DNA of 64,000 bases. It comes from Myotis daubentonii. Lineage: Eukaryota; Chordata; Mammalia; Chiroptera; Vespertilionidae. Position 1 is the first letter of the stretch, and each line of letters opens with the position of its first letter. The notes below the pieces were generated by a model. It was not told the origin of the DNA. It saw only the letters and a program-made list of their open reading frames with translations, and ran no database searches. The translations under genes and the position numbers were made by a program. The DNA lies in NCBI RefSeq assembly GCF_963259705.1, contig NC_081853.1, positions 2,790,001 to 2,854,000 on the forward strand. The letters are read 5' to 3'. Of this stretch, positions 9,876-20,920 are shown piece after piece.

Positions 9876-12203
9876 GGGTGTGAGCAGCAGTGTATCCTGC
9901 AAGGTCTGTTTTAAAAAGACACACACACACGGAAGAAAAAAAATAAAAAACTTATGCTAGAATTTTGATAAAGAAAGAAAAAGGGGAACTTGTCCCTGGA
10001 ATGTGGTTGAAACAGACTTAGGTTTGCTTTTCTTATCTTTTGCTTGGATGAAGGGGCTGAGAGATTAGCAAGCTGTTTGGTTTTTCTAAGAGATTTCCTT
10101 AGTGTAATGATATCTATGCAGTTGTTTGCTTTTTTCAGAAGGGAGAGAGCTCTCCTGAAAGGCCACCCGCTCAGGAGTGCACATCAGATGCTAGGAAACT
10201 CCTTGCGGAGCGAGCGGGCTGAAAGTCCTAGGAGAGAAAGGCCAGTGCTATGAGCAGGCAGCCCCTCCGACAGGTACAGTCCTCGGGCTCGTGTTGTGTG
10301 TGCAGTGTGTTGTGTGGCTGCATGTGACCCTATGTGATGTGAGTACTTTGTCAAGTTTGAAAGGGGAAGATTAACTTTTAGGTTGATGTGTTCTGAATAA
10401 ATTCTGTGTCATCAGCAGAGACATCTTAACAGGGAGGAAATCAATAATTCATCCACATTATAGTTTTAAAAGCTACTGTTTTGATTCTTACCTGTTACTT
10501 TTCTTTGTCTCATTTCACTGTGAGTTTGTGCATTGTATTGTTTCTAGTTGAGTAAAGCAGAAATTGTGCCTCTTTATTCAGCACCCTGTGGCTGCCCCCG
10601 GGCACTGGTGCCCAGGAGGTAAGATAGAGCACTGGCCTGTCTTTTGTCATGTTTTGCAAACAGCAGAGAACACAGCTCCCATCATCTTTGCTTTTTGTTT
10701 TGTAATTGTTGTTTGTTGCTGTTTCTGATTTGCATTGTGTTTCAATGCTAGGCAGCATGTGCTAGCACTTACTGTAAATTACCAGGATCAGCAGACTGGG
10801 GTGAGGGTGGAGGTTGGGGGTTGTGACCTTCCACAAAGTGTGACCTTTTATTCCAGAAAAAGCCCGCTAACCTATCTGTAAGAGCAGCCTCGGGTGGATT
10901 GTACATGGTGGAGTTTTTGAAGGACACAAGTAAATAGTTCTTTCCACGGAACGGAGAAACGCAGGTAGCAAGCAGCCTGTGGCAGCCTGCGTGCACTAAG
11001 CCGCAGCGGTGCTGTGGGCATGGAGCTTGCTCTGGCCGCGGGAGTGGGTAGGGGCTGGCGATGGAGTGGGCAAGCCGTGAGGGGTGTCATGGAGCGCGCC
11101 AAGCATTCACTGGTAATGGGAACCTGGCCCTGTGTGTATGAATTATGTAAAATATGGAAACGAAAGAATATGTATTTTCTTTCACCAGGCTATTCGTGAG
11201 AGTTCAGCCGTCTGAATGTTCAGATAATTAGAGTTCAGCAGGCTTTGTTTTGTTCTGGGAAAATGCATTTAGCTCAGCACCCAGAGCACCTGGCCCTGCC
11301 CACTCTGAGCTCAGAGGCTCCCTGGCCAAGCAGAAGGCCGGCCGGCCCTGCAGCCCCCGTGGGAGTCTGCCTGGTTATGAATATGCCAGGGGGTGGGAAT
11401 GCATTCTCCTCTGTACTTGTGTTTCCTACGGTGGCTTCTTTGTAGCGTCCATCGTTTGCCCACAGCTGCTGTGATCACAGCACTTACACCCTTGTCTACC
11501 GGGAGAGAAGGAAGACAAGGCCAACAGTAGCCGAAATTCTAAAAGTATCACTTAGACATCTGTAACTCGTACGAGGGTGGGCGCTTGCCTGAGCTCACTG
11601 ATGCCAGGCAGAGATGACGTGCCCAGGACGGTGTGAATGAGACGGGCTGCGAGGGTCAGGCCTGCGGCCGGCACAGCCCGGGGGGCTCAGCGTCCCTGCC
11701 CTGGGCCCGGGCTCCTGTCTTCACAGCGAAAGCCTGGCGGAGAGGAGACGCCTCCTCGTTAGGCACCTTCCCTTACACCACCCTGCTCTCCTGACTGTCC
11801 TGAGTCAGTTACAGGGAAAATGACACATGCTGCTCGGCACCATCTTCAGTCCCTCCCAATGGTCCCATGTATATTAAGTGTTCATGGTTTTGATGGAGGT
11901 TTTTGTTGGTTGATTATCTTTAACTTTTCAACGACTGGGATCATCCTACTTCTATTAAGATTTAAAATGACTTAATAGCTTGAGGTATTTATTTTCTGAG
12001 TTCCAGATGCCAACACGGCAGTCACTCCACGGGAGCACAGGAAGCAGTGTTCAAGTTTGAAAAGTGGTGGCCGGTACAAGCCCTTCATCTCGTTTGATGA
12101 AGAGGTTAAGTTTGTTTTTTTTCTCTCATTTAAGCACTTAGTTAAAAATTCAGCAACTATGTATTAAATTCTTATTATGTGCAAGCTATACCTGAAAGTA
12201 AAG
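9876..12203. other. Unique intronic sequence
   Basis: Mixed composition with CpG-poor AT-rich stretches at 9950-10560 and 11860-12200 and a GC-rich interval at 11570-11800. An exon-like AG...GT segment at 12007-12104 is discussed in the findings. No coding sequence is recognised. Confidence 0.5.
10136..10185 (-). repeat. Right copy of a 50-bp inverted repeat
   Basis: Reverse complement of 8229-8278 with a few mismatches and single-base gaps. The unit contains a near-palindrome around gagagctctc. Its origin is unknown to me. Confidence 0.7.
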
Positions 12204-12211
12204 TTTTAGAT

Positions 12212-12524
12212 CAGTGGTTTCTCAACCTGTGGGTCACAATCCCTTTGGGGGTCGAACGACCCTTTCGCAGGGGTCGCCTAAGACCATCGGAAAACACATA
12301 TATAATTACATATTGTGTTTGTGATGAATCACTATGCTTTAATTATGTTCAATTTGTAACAATGAAAATACATCCTGCATATCAGATATTTACATGACGA
12401 TTCAAAACAGTAGCAACATTACAGTTATGAAGTAGCAACGAAAATAATGTTATGGTTGGGGGGTCACCACAACATGAGGAACTGTATTAAAGGGTCGCGG
12501 CATTAGGAAGGTTGAGAACCACTG
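12212..12524 (+). mobile_element. SPIN-type hAT element, long form
   Basis: A 313-bp copy begins cagtggtttctcaacctgtg and ends ggttgagaaccactg. It is flanked by 8-bp duplications ttttagat (12204-12211) and ctttagat (12525-12532), which match at 7 of 8 positions. The body (cccctttcgcag-like block, ataattacatattg, tgaatcactatgctttaatt) is that of the Space Invaders (SPIN) non-autonomous hAT family, known for horizontal spread among tetrapods and abundant in vesper bats. This copy keeps a middle segment (near 12370-12460) that the short copies at 14607 and 29552 lack. Confidence 0.92.
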
Positions 12525-12532
12525 CTTTAGAT

Positions 12533-14353
12533 AAAGCAAGTTTCCAAAAAATTTTTATTAAACAAATGGAGGTGGAGAAAGAATCATTTTCATCTGAATG
12601 CTTCTTCCATTTAATTGATAAAGTACTAACGGTTTTGTTGATAAATACAAACTAGTTCCTATTTCCTTTTCCCCTTCTTTGAACTATGAGGGTGAGGGAG
12701 CGGCCATATCCCCTCCCTGACAATGAAGATAACTTTCCTCCCCAGCTTCTCACCATCTGAGGCCTCCTGGCTTCCCTGCGTAGCTGGAGCCAGGGCTCCC
12801 TGGGCGGTTCTTCCCAGGCCCCGCCCGCCCATGTGCTCCCTGAGGGCAGGGAGGGGAGCGGCTCCCCTGGGGCCAGGCCTGCACTTGCTCCAGGGGCTCC
12901 TGCTGCTGCTTCCCTTCGCTTCCCCACCCCGGTGCCCACCCACCGCCTGCAGGGCCTTCTCAGCCTCTACTCGCCCCTGTTCTGGGGCGATGCCAGTTTT
13001 GCCCTGATGTCCTGCGTGGCTAAAAAGGTGGCCACTGCTTTTTTAAACATGCTTTGACAATTTCATTGCCCCTGAACTTTTCTTCCTACTGCTAAATGAA
13101 ATTCCAGATTTTTAAAGATAGATCTAGACCTCTACAGTGCACGATAAAGTTGATAATACATAAATCATTTTTAACAACAGGTAATATGCATAATTTATGG
13201 GGTTACGGTGCTATCTTTTTGATATTTATGATGGATAATGCTCAGTTTTTGCCCTCATATTACTGCTTTAAATTATACCACAAGAAAATTAATGAGAAAG
13301 TAGATTTATGGGTTTCATTTGTTTGTCAATTCGGAAATTAATTGGGTGTTAATTTTAGCCGTCCCTCATCAGACCAGGACTTGCGTGTGCGTGCAGTGCT
13401 TGGCATTCACTGTGGCCGCTCGCCCGTGGGTCACCGGCTCTGCATACATCAGGCAGCCGCGCGCTCGGACTGCGTCTGAACTGCCGGCGCTGCGTGCTTT
13501 GCGCTCTTCTGCTGAACTGTGAACAGTGGTTTTGGAAGATGGGGCCTTCCTGACAGCGAGCACCGGACTTCTCTCCCTGAACTTGGCTCTGGGACGGTCT
13601 TTCGCTGAAGGCGGGGAGCGGGGCAGAGGGAGACGCGGACAGTGGTGTCTTATTCACAGTTTGTGGGCAGATCTCACCTGAGAAAAGGAGCAGCTGCAGT
13701 TGCTCTGTTTCTCTTGTTTTGCCCCCTGCACCGCCCGCCCCCGCTTTTTCCTCCTGAAAGAGGTGCTCCCAGCCCATCTGTGGACAGCGACTCAGACCTG
13801 GGGGCCAGTGTGGCCCCATCAAGCCCTTTGCCACCCACCGGCCCCGCGGAGCTGGGCTCACCCTGCACCCCGCCGCGACTCTGCCCAGCCTCAGGGTGCT
13901 CCAGGCCCTGTCTGCTCCGAGGGGCCTGGCCCAGGAGCGGCTCCCAGTGGGCTGGCTCCATGTCCAGGCTGCCTGAGTGCCTGAGATGGGGTGGGGGTGG
14001 GGGGTTCCTTAGCCGCACATGGTCCTTAAAGCCCTCTGAGAGCTGGGGTTGCCGGGTATAGTTTTGCACATTTAAAGGGAACCAGTTCATCTTGCTGCCG
14101 CTTTATATCTTAATACAGACCAGCTTTTCTTCCTTTTCCCCGGTCCTCGTGAACAGGGCCAGAGGACTTTGGCTCTTCAAGGTGGACACGAGTAGCTCAC
14201 AGAGCACCACTTTTAGAGCTAGAGCGAGCCCGCTCCGCCCCACTCGCGCCCGTAACTCCGCAGGCCAGCTGGATGCGGGAGGCGCCAAAGGCTCAGTGCT
14301 TCTCAAGGACAGGCACACACACAGGCCCTCTCTTCTTGGAGTGCTCTCTTCCT
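12533..14353. other. Unique intronic sequence
   Basis: 12640-13010 and 13370-14060 are GC-rich, with AT-rich DNA between them at 13040-13360. Overlapping open frames on both strands give low-complexity or unrecognised proteins. No exon is supported. Confidence 0.5.
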
Positions 14354-14594
14354 CCTGCCCCTCCCTCCCTTCCTCCCTCCCTCCCTCCCTCCCTCCCTCC
14401 CTCCCTTCCTCCCTTCCTTCCCTCCTTCCCTCCTTCCCTCCTTCCTTCCTCCCTCCCTCCCTCCCTCCCTCCCTCCCTCCCTCCCTCCTTCCTTCTTTCC
14501 TTCCTTCCTTCCCTCCCTCCTTCCTTCCCTCTTTCCTTCCTTCCTTCCTTCCTTCCTTCCTTCCTTCCTTCCTTCCTTCCTTCCTTCCTTCCTT
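14354..14594. repeat. Pyrimidine simple repeat (TCCC/TTCC)n
   Basis: About 240 bases of uninterrupted pyrimidine on the + strand start as CTCC units and become CTTC units to the right. Such homopurine-homopyrimidine tracts can form triplex structures and are length-variable. The long open frames across it (Pro/Ser or Gly/Arg/Lys) are repeat artefacts. Confidence 0.95.
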
Positions 14595-14606
14595 TATTCT
14601 CTAGAG

Positions 14607-14829
14607 CAGTGATTCTCAACCTTCCTAATGCCGCGACCCTTTAATACAGTTCCTCATGTTGTGGTGACCCCCAATTTCATTGTTACAAATTGAACATAAT
14701 TAAAGCATAGTGATTAATCACAAAAACAATATGTAATTATATATGTGTTTTCCCATGGTCTTAGGAGACCCCTGTGAAAGGGTCGTTCGATCCCCAAAGG
14801 GGTCGCGACCCACAGGTTGAGAACCGCTG
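14607..14829 (-). mobile_element. SPIN-type hAT element, short form
   Basis: A 223-bp copy in the opposite orientation to the one at 12212. Its ends are cagtgattctcaaccttcct and ggttgagaaccgctg. The flanks ctctagag (14599-14606) and ctttaggg (14830-14837) are a diverged 8-bp duplication matching at 6 of 8. It sits only 12 bases after the pyrimidine repeat. The middle segment present in the 12212 and 48807 copies is absent. Confidence 0.9.
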
Positions 14830-14837
14830 CTTTAGGG

Positions 14838-16080
14838 GCTTCTCCGATGGGGCAGGACTGGACAGAGTAACCACTCGAACCATTTCCTGAAAGTGACTGC
14901 AGTAAATTCCTCCTCTCCCCATGGAAGTGGGAATACATTTTATAAAAGTGTGTTTAGTTTAATTTGCACATCTTTTCATGGACAGGCCAAGTCCTTTAAG
15001 GGCATTTATTCTGCTTCATATAAATAATTGATCAGCCAAGTTAATTGACTTCTGCCTGACTCGGTCACCCTTAATTAACTGCCCTGGAATCAAGACTGAA
15101 CTTTCTGTGAGCGGAACCCTTCACAGGCAGGAGAGCACGGGCTCTGTTTTCCCTAAGTTTTCAGCATCAACACTGTAACCAAGGAAATAATCATCATCAT
15201 GAAGCAGTGCTTTAATTTGCTATAAATACATTGGCCTGGGCATTATGAATTTTCCAGAATGCTTCCAGGGAGCAGCTCTGTTGGCAAGGACAGTAAGTGA
15301 GCCCGCGCTCGGCTGCAGCCCGCTCTGCGAGGCCTCAGCCAGACGCCCATCTTGTGAAATCAGAAGCTCGGTGACCTGTCCCAGCAGAGAGACGCGGCCC
15401 TTCGGCCCCGAGCTCCCTGACGCCATGCGATCCCCGCCTCAGCCTTGTCAGTGATTCCATCCGGTCCATTCGATACGATCACAATGTGGCCTCTGTCCTG
15501 ATGGGTCCAGTGACCACAGGCGGCCTCCCGCAGAGGGCGGACAGGCGCGGTGGAGGGCGGGCTTTGCTTCTGGAGAAAGGACCTGCTCATGGGTCTGTGG
15601 CCGACTTGCCCACCGGGCGCCACGTCTTCACAGCCAGGCCCGTGGATGGCTGTCACCCTTCTTGTCCTCAGCCTGTCCTGGCCACGGGCCCTGGAGCACG
15701 GGGCGGCGGCTCCCCCGGGGCAGTGTGGTGCGACATGCGGGCGCTCCTGGGAACAGAGTGGGTGCGGTGCCCTGGCCGGAGGATATGTCCTCCTGGACAC
15801 ACGGACGTGCTTTCGGACGACTCTAAAATTGTGGGCCTCCGGGGAAAAGGACAGACACAGTCGTTCGCCGAAGAAGGCTGGCTCTCGCCTGTGATTGCCG
15901 ACGCCCTCCTGCCTGCCGGGCACCTCCACGGGCTGTGCCCGAGCCGAGGTTCTCTGTTCGCGGGCCTGCTGCTCGGACTTTGCCCGGGACTCTTGCACGT
16001 CGGAAGGTCTGTCCTTTATTGAATGGACAAGTTCACTCTGAAGTAGGGGAGACTATGGCTGCGTCTGCCGTGCCCGGGCT
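14838..16080. other. Unique intronic sequence before the retrovirus
   Basis: 14840-15290 is AT-rich and CpG-poor. 15300-16070 is GC-rich with overlapping open frames on both strands that encode nothing recognisable. Confidence 0.5.
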
Positions 16081-16805
16081 TGCTGGGGTCCAGGCCAGCA
16101 GGTCCAGGGGTCCCCAAAGGTGTGGACAGAATTGGCGAAGAAGGAATGACACAGAGGCAGCGTTCAGTTGATCAGCATGGTTGGGTTCTCTTGCCTGGTT
16201 CTATTGCCAGGTTCTGTAGGTTCTCCAGCCAGGTTCTGTAGCCAGGTTCTGTCACCAGGTTCTAGTCAGGTTCTCTTGCCAATTTCTATAGTCAGGTTCA
16301 GTCCAGGATCTTTTGCCATATTCTCTCCCTAGGTTCTGTCTCTAGGTTCTGTCTCTAGGTTCTGTGGCCAGTTTCTGTCCAGGATCTTTTGCCATGTTCT
16401 CTCCAGCGAAGTTCTTCTGTCTCTAGGTTCTGTGTAGGTTCTGTGTCCAGGTTCTGTTTTCTGTTGTCTTGTTACATCTGTATTTATACAAGTTGATTCC
16501 AATCCTATCAATCTCTATTCCAAAGGTTAGGGCGTTTCTTATCTCCGTTCCAGGGAGTAAAGATTATGTAGCTTAAGCATGATTGTTCGTAGTTAAAGTG
16601 ATTAATTACCCGCCTGGCACTTAGTTAAGGGGTTTTATTCCCTCCCTAACTTCAGGGGAAAATCCCTACCTGGGGAAACAACCTTTCTCAGAGAGGTGAC
16701 CTTGGTTAAAACACATAGTGCCAAGAAGGTGAGCAAACATATTAAGAACAGTATGCCATATATGCCAGGTCCCTTGAAACAACAAGGATGGACCGGCTCC
16801 CGGCA
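16081..16805 (-). repeat. 3' LTR of the antisense retrovirus
   Basis: 725 bases, ending (on the + strand) at cggctcccggca. Its right 330 bases match the other LTR with four substitutions by my count, implying a recent insertion. A TATA-like box (tatttataca, read as tgtataaata on the minus strand) lies at 16481-16490. A tandem repeat of a 12-15-base unit occupies about 16188-16458, transcriptionally downstream of the TATA box. Confidence 0.9.
16188..16458. repeat. LTR-internal tandem repeat (aggttctgt-type)
   Basis: A degenerate repeat of units such as ccaggttctgtag and taggttctgtctc. It lies in the R/U5 part of the LTR when read on the minus strand. The matching array in the other LTR (17597-17966) has a different length and unit order, so the arrays changed after insertion or during reverse transcription. 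Confidence 0.85.
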
Positions 16806-17498
16806 AATTCCCCCTTTTTTATTTTTTAAAAGCAGGCATTAAAAAGAAAAACCCCAAATGCTCTCTTGTATCCATTTTAAGAGTAGGATTGGTGCTTTCC
16901 GCTATTACCTGAGTCCTGATCTATCACCCCAGGGAGAGCTTGCCAATCCTGCACTTTCCCGGGGTGGAAAGGCTGCAGTGGGGTTAAGGATAAGGCTCCT
17001 TGGGCCTACCTCCTCTCATGCCTTTACATTTACCTTTCCTTCCTCAGAAAAGCATGGACATACTTCTTGTATAAAATGTTCTGTCTGACTGGGAGTAACC
17101 TTAATTCCTCTGCTAGCAGGCATATATGTTAAAAGATCAATACAGAGTCTTTTTTCTTTAGACTCAGTATGGCACATCTTCTTAATCTAAAGATCAATAC
17201 AGAGTCTTCTTTCTTTGGACTCAGTATGGCACATCTTCTCAATCTAAGTTCTGTACTATCCACCTTCTTACCCTACTTATCCTCTATAGGGGGGTCTATA
17301 GCACCCTGGTGGAGTCCTGTCCATCCCGAGTGTGGGGGTTCTCAATGGGGGGGGGCACTTACCTAGGGGAATCCTGTACCAGGGGTTCCCAAAGGTGTGG
17401 ACGGAGTCGGCGAAGACTATCCACCCTCTTCCTATGGTGGAGTCCTATCCATCCCGAGTGCGGGGCGCTTACCTAGGGGTCCCTGTTAGGGTGCCAGA
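16806..17498 (-). other. Retroviral internal remnant: tract, leader, binding site
   Basis: Next to the 3' LTR is a polypurine tract (minus strand; + strand 16807-16827, a C5T6-type run then T-rich). Next to the 5' LTR is gtccctgttagggtgcca (17479-17496), whose complement differs from the tRNA-Lys binding site by two bases. A splice-donor-like sequence lies at 17464-17476. The middle has a 57-bp direct duplication (17134-17190 and 17191-17247). A second leader-like block (17307-17370) and an extra piece of LTR end (17382-17416) are also present. No retroviral protein is encoded. Confidence 0.85.
17134..17247. repeat. 57-bp tandem duplication inside the retrovirus
   Basis: Two adjacent copies, each starting agatcaatacagagtctt and ending atcttctyaatctaa, differ at a few positions. 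Confidence 0.9.
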
Positions 17499-18314
17499 TG
17501 CTGGGGTCCAGCCCCAGCGGGTCCAGGGGTCCCCAAAGGTGTGGACGGAGTTGGCAAAGAAGGAATGACATGGAGACAGCGTCCAGTTGATCAGCAGCCT
17601 AGCCAGGATCTCTAGCCAAGTTCTGGTCAGGATCACCAGCGAAGTTCTGTTCAGGATCTCCAGCGAAGTTCTGTAGCCATGTTCTCTTGCTAGGTTCTCC
17701 AGCCAGGTTCTCCAGGTTCTCCAGCCAGGTTCTGTAGCCAGGTTCTGTCTCTAGGATCTTCAGCCAGGTTCTCTTGCTAGGTTCTGTCTCTAAGTTCTGT
17801 GGCCAGTTTCTATCCAGGATCTTTTGCCATGTTCTGTCTCTAGGTTCTGTCTCTAGGTTCTGTGGCCAGTTTCTGTCCAGGATCTTTTGCCATGTTCTCT
17901 CCAGCGAAGTTCTTCTGTCTCTAGGTTCTGTGTAGGTTCTGTCTAGGTTCTGTGTCTAGGTTCTGTGTCCTGTTGTCTTGTTACATCTGTATTTATACAA
18001 GTTGATTCCAATCCTATCAATCTCTATTCCAAAGGTTAGGGCGTTTCTTATCTCCATTCCAGGGAGTAAAGATTATGTAGCTTAAGCATGATTGTTCGTA
18101 GTTAAAGTGATTAATTACCCGCCTGGCACTTAGTTAAGAGGTTTTATTCCCTCCCTAACTTCAGGGGAAAATCCCTACCTGGGGAAACAACCTTTCTCAG
18201 AGAGGTGACCTTGGTTAAAACACACAGTGCCAAGAAGGTGAGCAAACATATTAAGAACAGTATGCCATATATGCCAGGTCCCTTGAAACAGCAAGGATGG
18301 ACCGGCTCCCGGCA
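17499..18314 (-). repeat. 5' LTR of the antisense retrovirus
   Basis: 816 bases from tgctggggtcc to ggctcccggca on the + strand. Its minus-strand promoter would drive transcription away from the FOXP1 coding exon, which starts about 2.66 kb to the right. The TATA-like box lies at 17990-18000. The tandem array at 17597-17966 makes this LTR longer than its partner. Confidence 0.9.
17597..17966. repeat. LTR-internal tandem repeat, longer allele
   Basis: The same aggttctgt-type unit as at 16188-16458 but longer, with an internal higher-order repeat (the ctaggttctgtggccagttt block and following gccatgttct occur twice). Confidence 0.85.
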
Positions 18315-18320
18315 CAGGCT

Positions 18321-20920
18321 CAGGTGTCTAACCTGTACATTGGGGTCACATCGCCTCCCTTTGCGCTCTCAGCGGCTGCGCTGAGCGTGGACAGTTCACC
18401 AGAGAACTGGGCGTGTGCGAGGCCCGACCCAGGCGCACAGGCTTGGTAAACGCCGGCCGCCCCCGGGAGAAGCGGCGCCACCAGTGTTGCTGGAAAGGCC
18501 TGCACCGCCTCCTGCTTGCTCAGGTGCTTCCCCACAGGCGTGTCCTCCTCACCGTGTGGGAGACGATGGGAAGCTCAGTCTTCCAGCCCACACACCGCTG
18601 CTAGCACTCGACTCATTAAGGACATCCTCAGACCAAAATAACCCTTCATGCCATTCTGGTCCCAAAGCCTGCGCGCTCACAAACCTGCATCGCAGACAGG
18701 CTGCTTGGCCTCACGCCTGCCCGCTTGCACCAGCGGCCTTGGCAGCCTGCTCTGGCGCTGCGTGGGGCGGAGGGGGTCCTTCCTGCACCCACCCCGGGGG
18801 TCAGACCAAGGACAGCCGCAGCCCCGTCGCACCCCTGGCGTCCCGACGGCCCCGCGGCTCCGAAGCAGCCCTGCTTCCCGAGCCCGGGTGTTTGCCCACG
18901 TGCGCCCGTCTGAGTCAGGGCTCGAGGCGCTGTGCAGGGGGTCCTGTCCTTGGGGGCCAGGCCGGGCAGGACCCGGCTTCCCGAGCTTGAGCGTGTGTAT
19001 GTACCTGTGTTTTCTTTAGGCATGCTCGCTGCACGCCCACCTGTCCAGTGGGCTCCGTGCCAACTGCTCTGTCTTTACCTTCTGTACAGACAGGCGGGTC
19101 TGAGGATCAGAATGAAACACAGGGAAGGGGGTCCCTAGATTTCACAAATTGATCCCCCTTTTTGGTCATGAACAAGGCAGTTGCATTGCCTGGTTCTTAT
19201 ATCTCAGAGAAAATTGTGTTATTTTTTGATAGATATCTTTACTCTGCAACAGTGAGGTTTTGGATGCAACGTTTAAAGGCCCATTATGATTCCTGGAAAG
19301 TCGGGTCTAAGGGGAGAGAGTGAGTCAGCTGTTGCTCCTGAGTTTGCTTCCCACCTGTTAACAACAGTGCCCTTCCAGGCCCTGCGGGACAGCGTTCACT
19401 CTAACCACATGTCTTCTGGGCTTAAGCCTGTGCTCAAGTTGGATCGTATTATGCACTCACGGAAAGGACACGAAGAAAGATGTAAATTTTTCCTGCTTTT
19501 AGTTCTTCCACTTGGTTTTTGGGCAGTTTTGAGTGAAGGCAGCCTCTACTGTGTCCGCACGTTTAACGTTCCTGCCGGCGCGAGTTCTGTGCGAGGGGAA
19601 CCTGCCACCGTGCGGTACACGCGTCTTTCCGGGTCACCCGACCTTCCCTGTGCCTGGCATGTCACACCCGTGTTCACTATTCAGGCATTCCTCAGCTTTC
19701 ATGCTCGATTGTCAGCTTCCTTTTGTGACTATTGTTTTTCCTTCTTGAAGTTCTACCCTATGAACTTGGGGTACGGCCTTGCCGTTGCATTGTGTCGTCC
19801 CCCTGCCCCTCGGCTTTAAGAAAACGCGTGGTTGAGAGCTGACAGGAGACGGGACTTGCTCCAATCCCGCCGCCCGCCGTGACTCGCGCACACGAGAATA
19901 GCTCTCCCAGGGCCAGCGCTCGCCCCGCACACGCGGGAGGCGCTCTCATCAGGGCCAGCGGGAGGATGTCTGCCAGTCCTGCAGTGGGGCTGGCGCGGCA
20001 CCGTGGTCAGTAGGTGGTCGCAGCAGACATTAGCAGACACTGTCTGTCTGTTGTCATAGTTGGGCACCTTCGCCAAGAGCCGCGCTGGCTCCCAGGCCAA
20101 TGGTTCTGTACCTAGAGAGTAACAGGGTGGAATGTGGAATGTATTTATACAGGTAAAACTACCTCTCTCTCTCTCTCTCTCTCACATCAGATGGCTAGTA
20201 CTTTCACATTCAGAACCGTCTTCAGTCTGCCTCGGCTAGGTTTTCTCCCAAAGAAATATAGGAGACCCCAGCCTTCCAGGCCCTCACCCAGGCCAGAGGC
20301 TGGGACCCAGCAGGAGAAAGACGTGCTGGGCATGGGAATTCTCAGGACAGTTCTAACCAGAAGACAAGCTCAGAGTCTGAGTGTGTTTAGCGTCTGAAGA
20401 GTGGGGGCATTTTTTCTCTCACCGGAGTGGCCAGTGTTGAAGAGGTTTAGTGTCTGAGTGACTCCCAGGAGCATGCAGCCTAAAATGCATCTTGGTTTTT
20501 GACGGTAAGGTTTTCCACAGAATGGCCCGTGGGCACCTGGTGGAGGGCACCCCTGAGAGGGGCTTCAGGCAGAGTGTGGGCACACACCACAGCCGAATGC
20601 ACACCCCCTCTGCTCTATAGAATGACGCATGCGTTCTGAACAAAATACCGGGTCTGATCACAGACACTTACTGTGAATTCTAGGTTCCCTGAAAATACTT
20701 TTTTTCTAAAGGGAACAAGGTAACGCATTTGAAACAATCCTACTGGAACTTGAACTTGGACTGACAGTTCCATCCTCAAAAAACGAGAAGACTGAACACT
20801 CTTGAGGGATAAACGCAGTGAACGAAAATGACAACTGTTTACAGATTTTTGGCAACATTTGCAGCAGGACCCTGCTCCTTGTGCACAACAACTGTTTTAA
20901 CAGCTGCTTTCCCCTCTTTT
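18321..20920. other. Intron immediately upstream of the FOXP1 exon
   Basis: 18330-19010 is GC- and CpG-rich with overlapping open frames of no recognisable product. 19130-20900 is mixed unique DNA with a (TC)n tract at about 20163-20183. No transposon termini are seen here. Being unique and exon-proximal, it may hold splicing or enhancer elements, but nothing specific can be shown. Confidence 0.5.

Larger units (their letters stand above)
16081..18314 (-). mobile_element. Internally deleted endogenous retrovirus, antisense
   Basis: Two direct LTRs (16081-16805 and 17499-18314) enclose only about 690 bases. Read on the minus strand the order is 5' LTR (17499-18314), primer binding site (17479-17496), leader with a splice-donor-like site, polypurine tract, 3' LTR (16081-16805). 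Each LTR begins TG and ends CA on the minus strand. The outer flanks cgggct (16075-16080) and caggct (18315-18320) are a 6-bp duplication with one change. A lysine-type binding site and 6-bp duplication suggest a class II (betaretrovirus-like) origin. No gag, pol or env sequence remains, so the copy is non-coding and needed helper functions to move. Confidence 0.9.

Noticed and set aside
16806..17498. Search for retroviral gag, pol or env remnants
   Set aside because: The internal part is too short and shows only leader, duplications and the polypurine tract; no viral protein similarity was seen.
16188..17966. Regular short repeats that could suggest a CRISPR array
   Set aside because: The unit is degenerate, there are no unique spacers, and the arrays lie inside retroviral LTRs of a mammalian genome.
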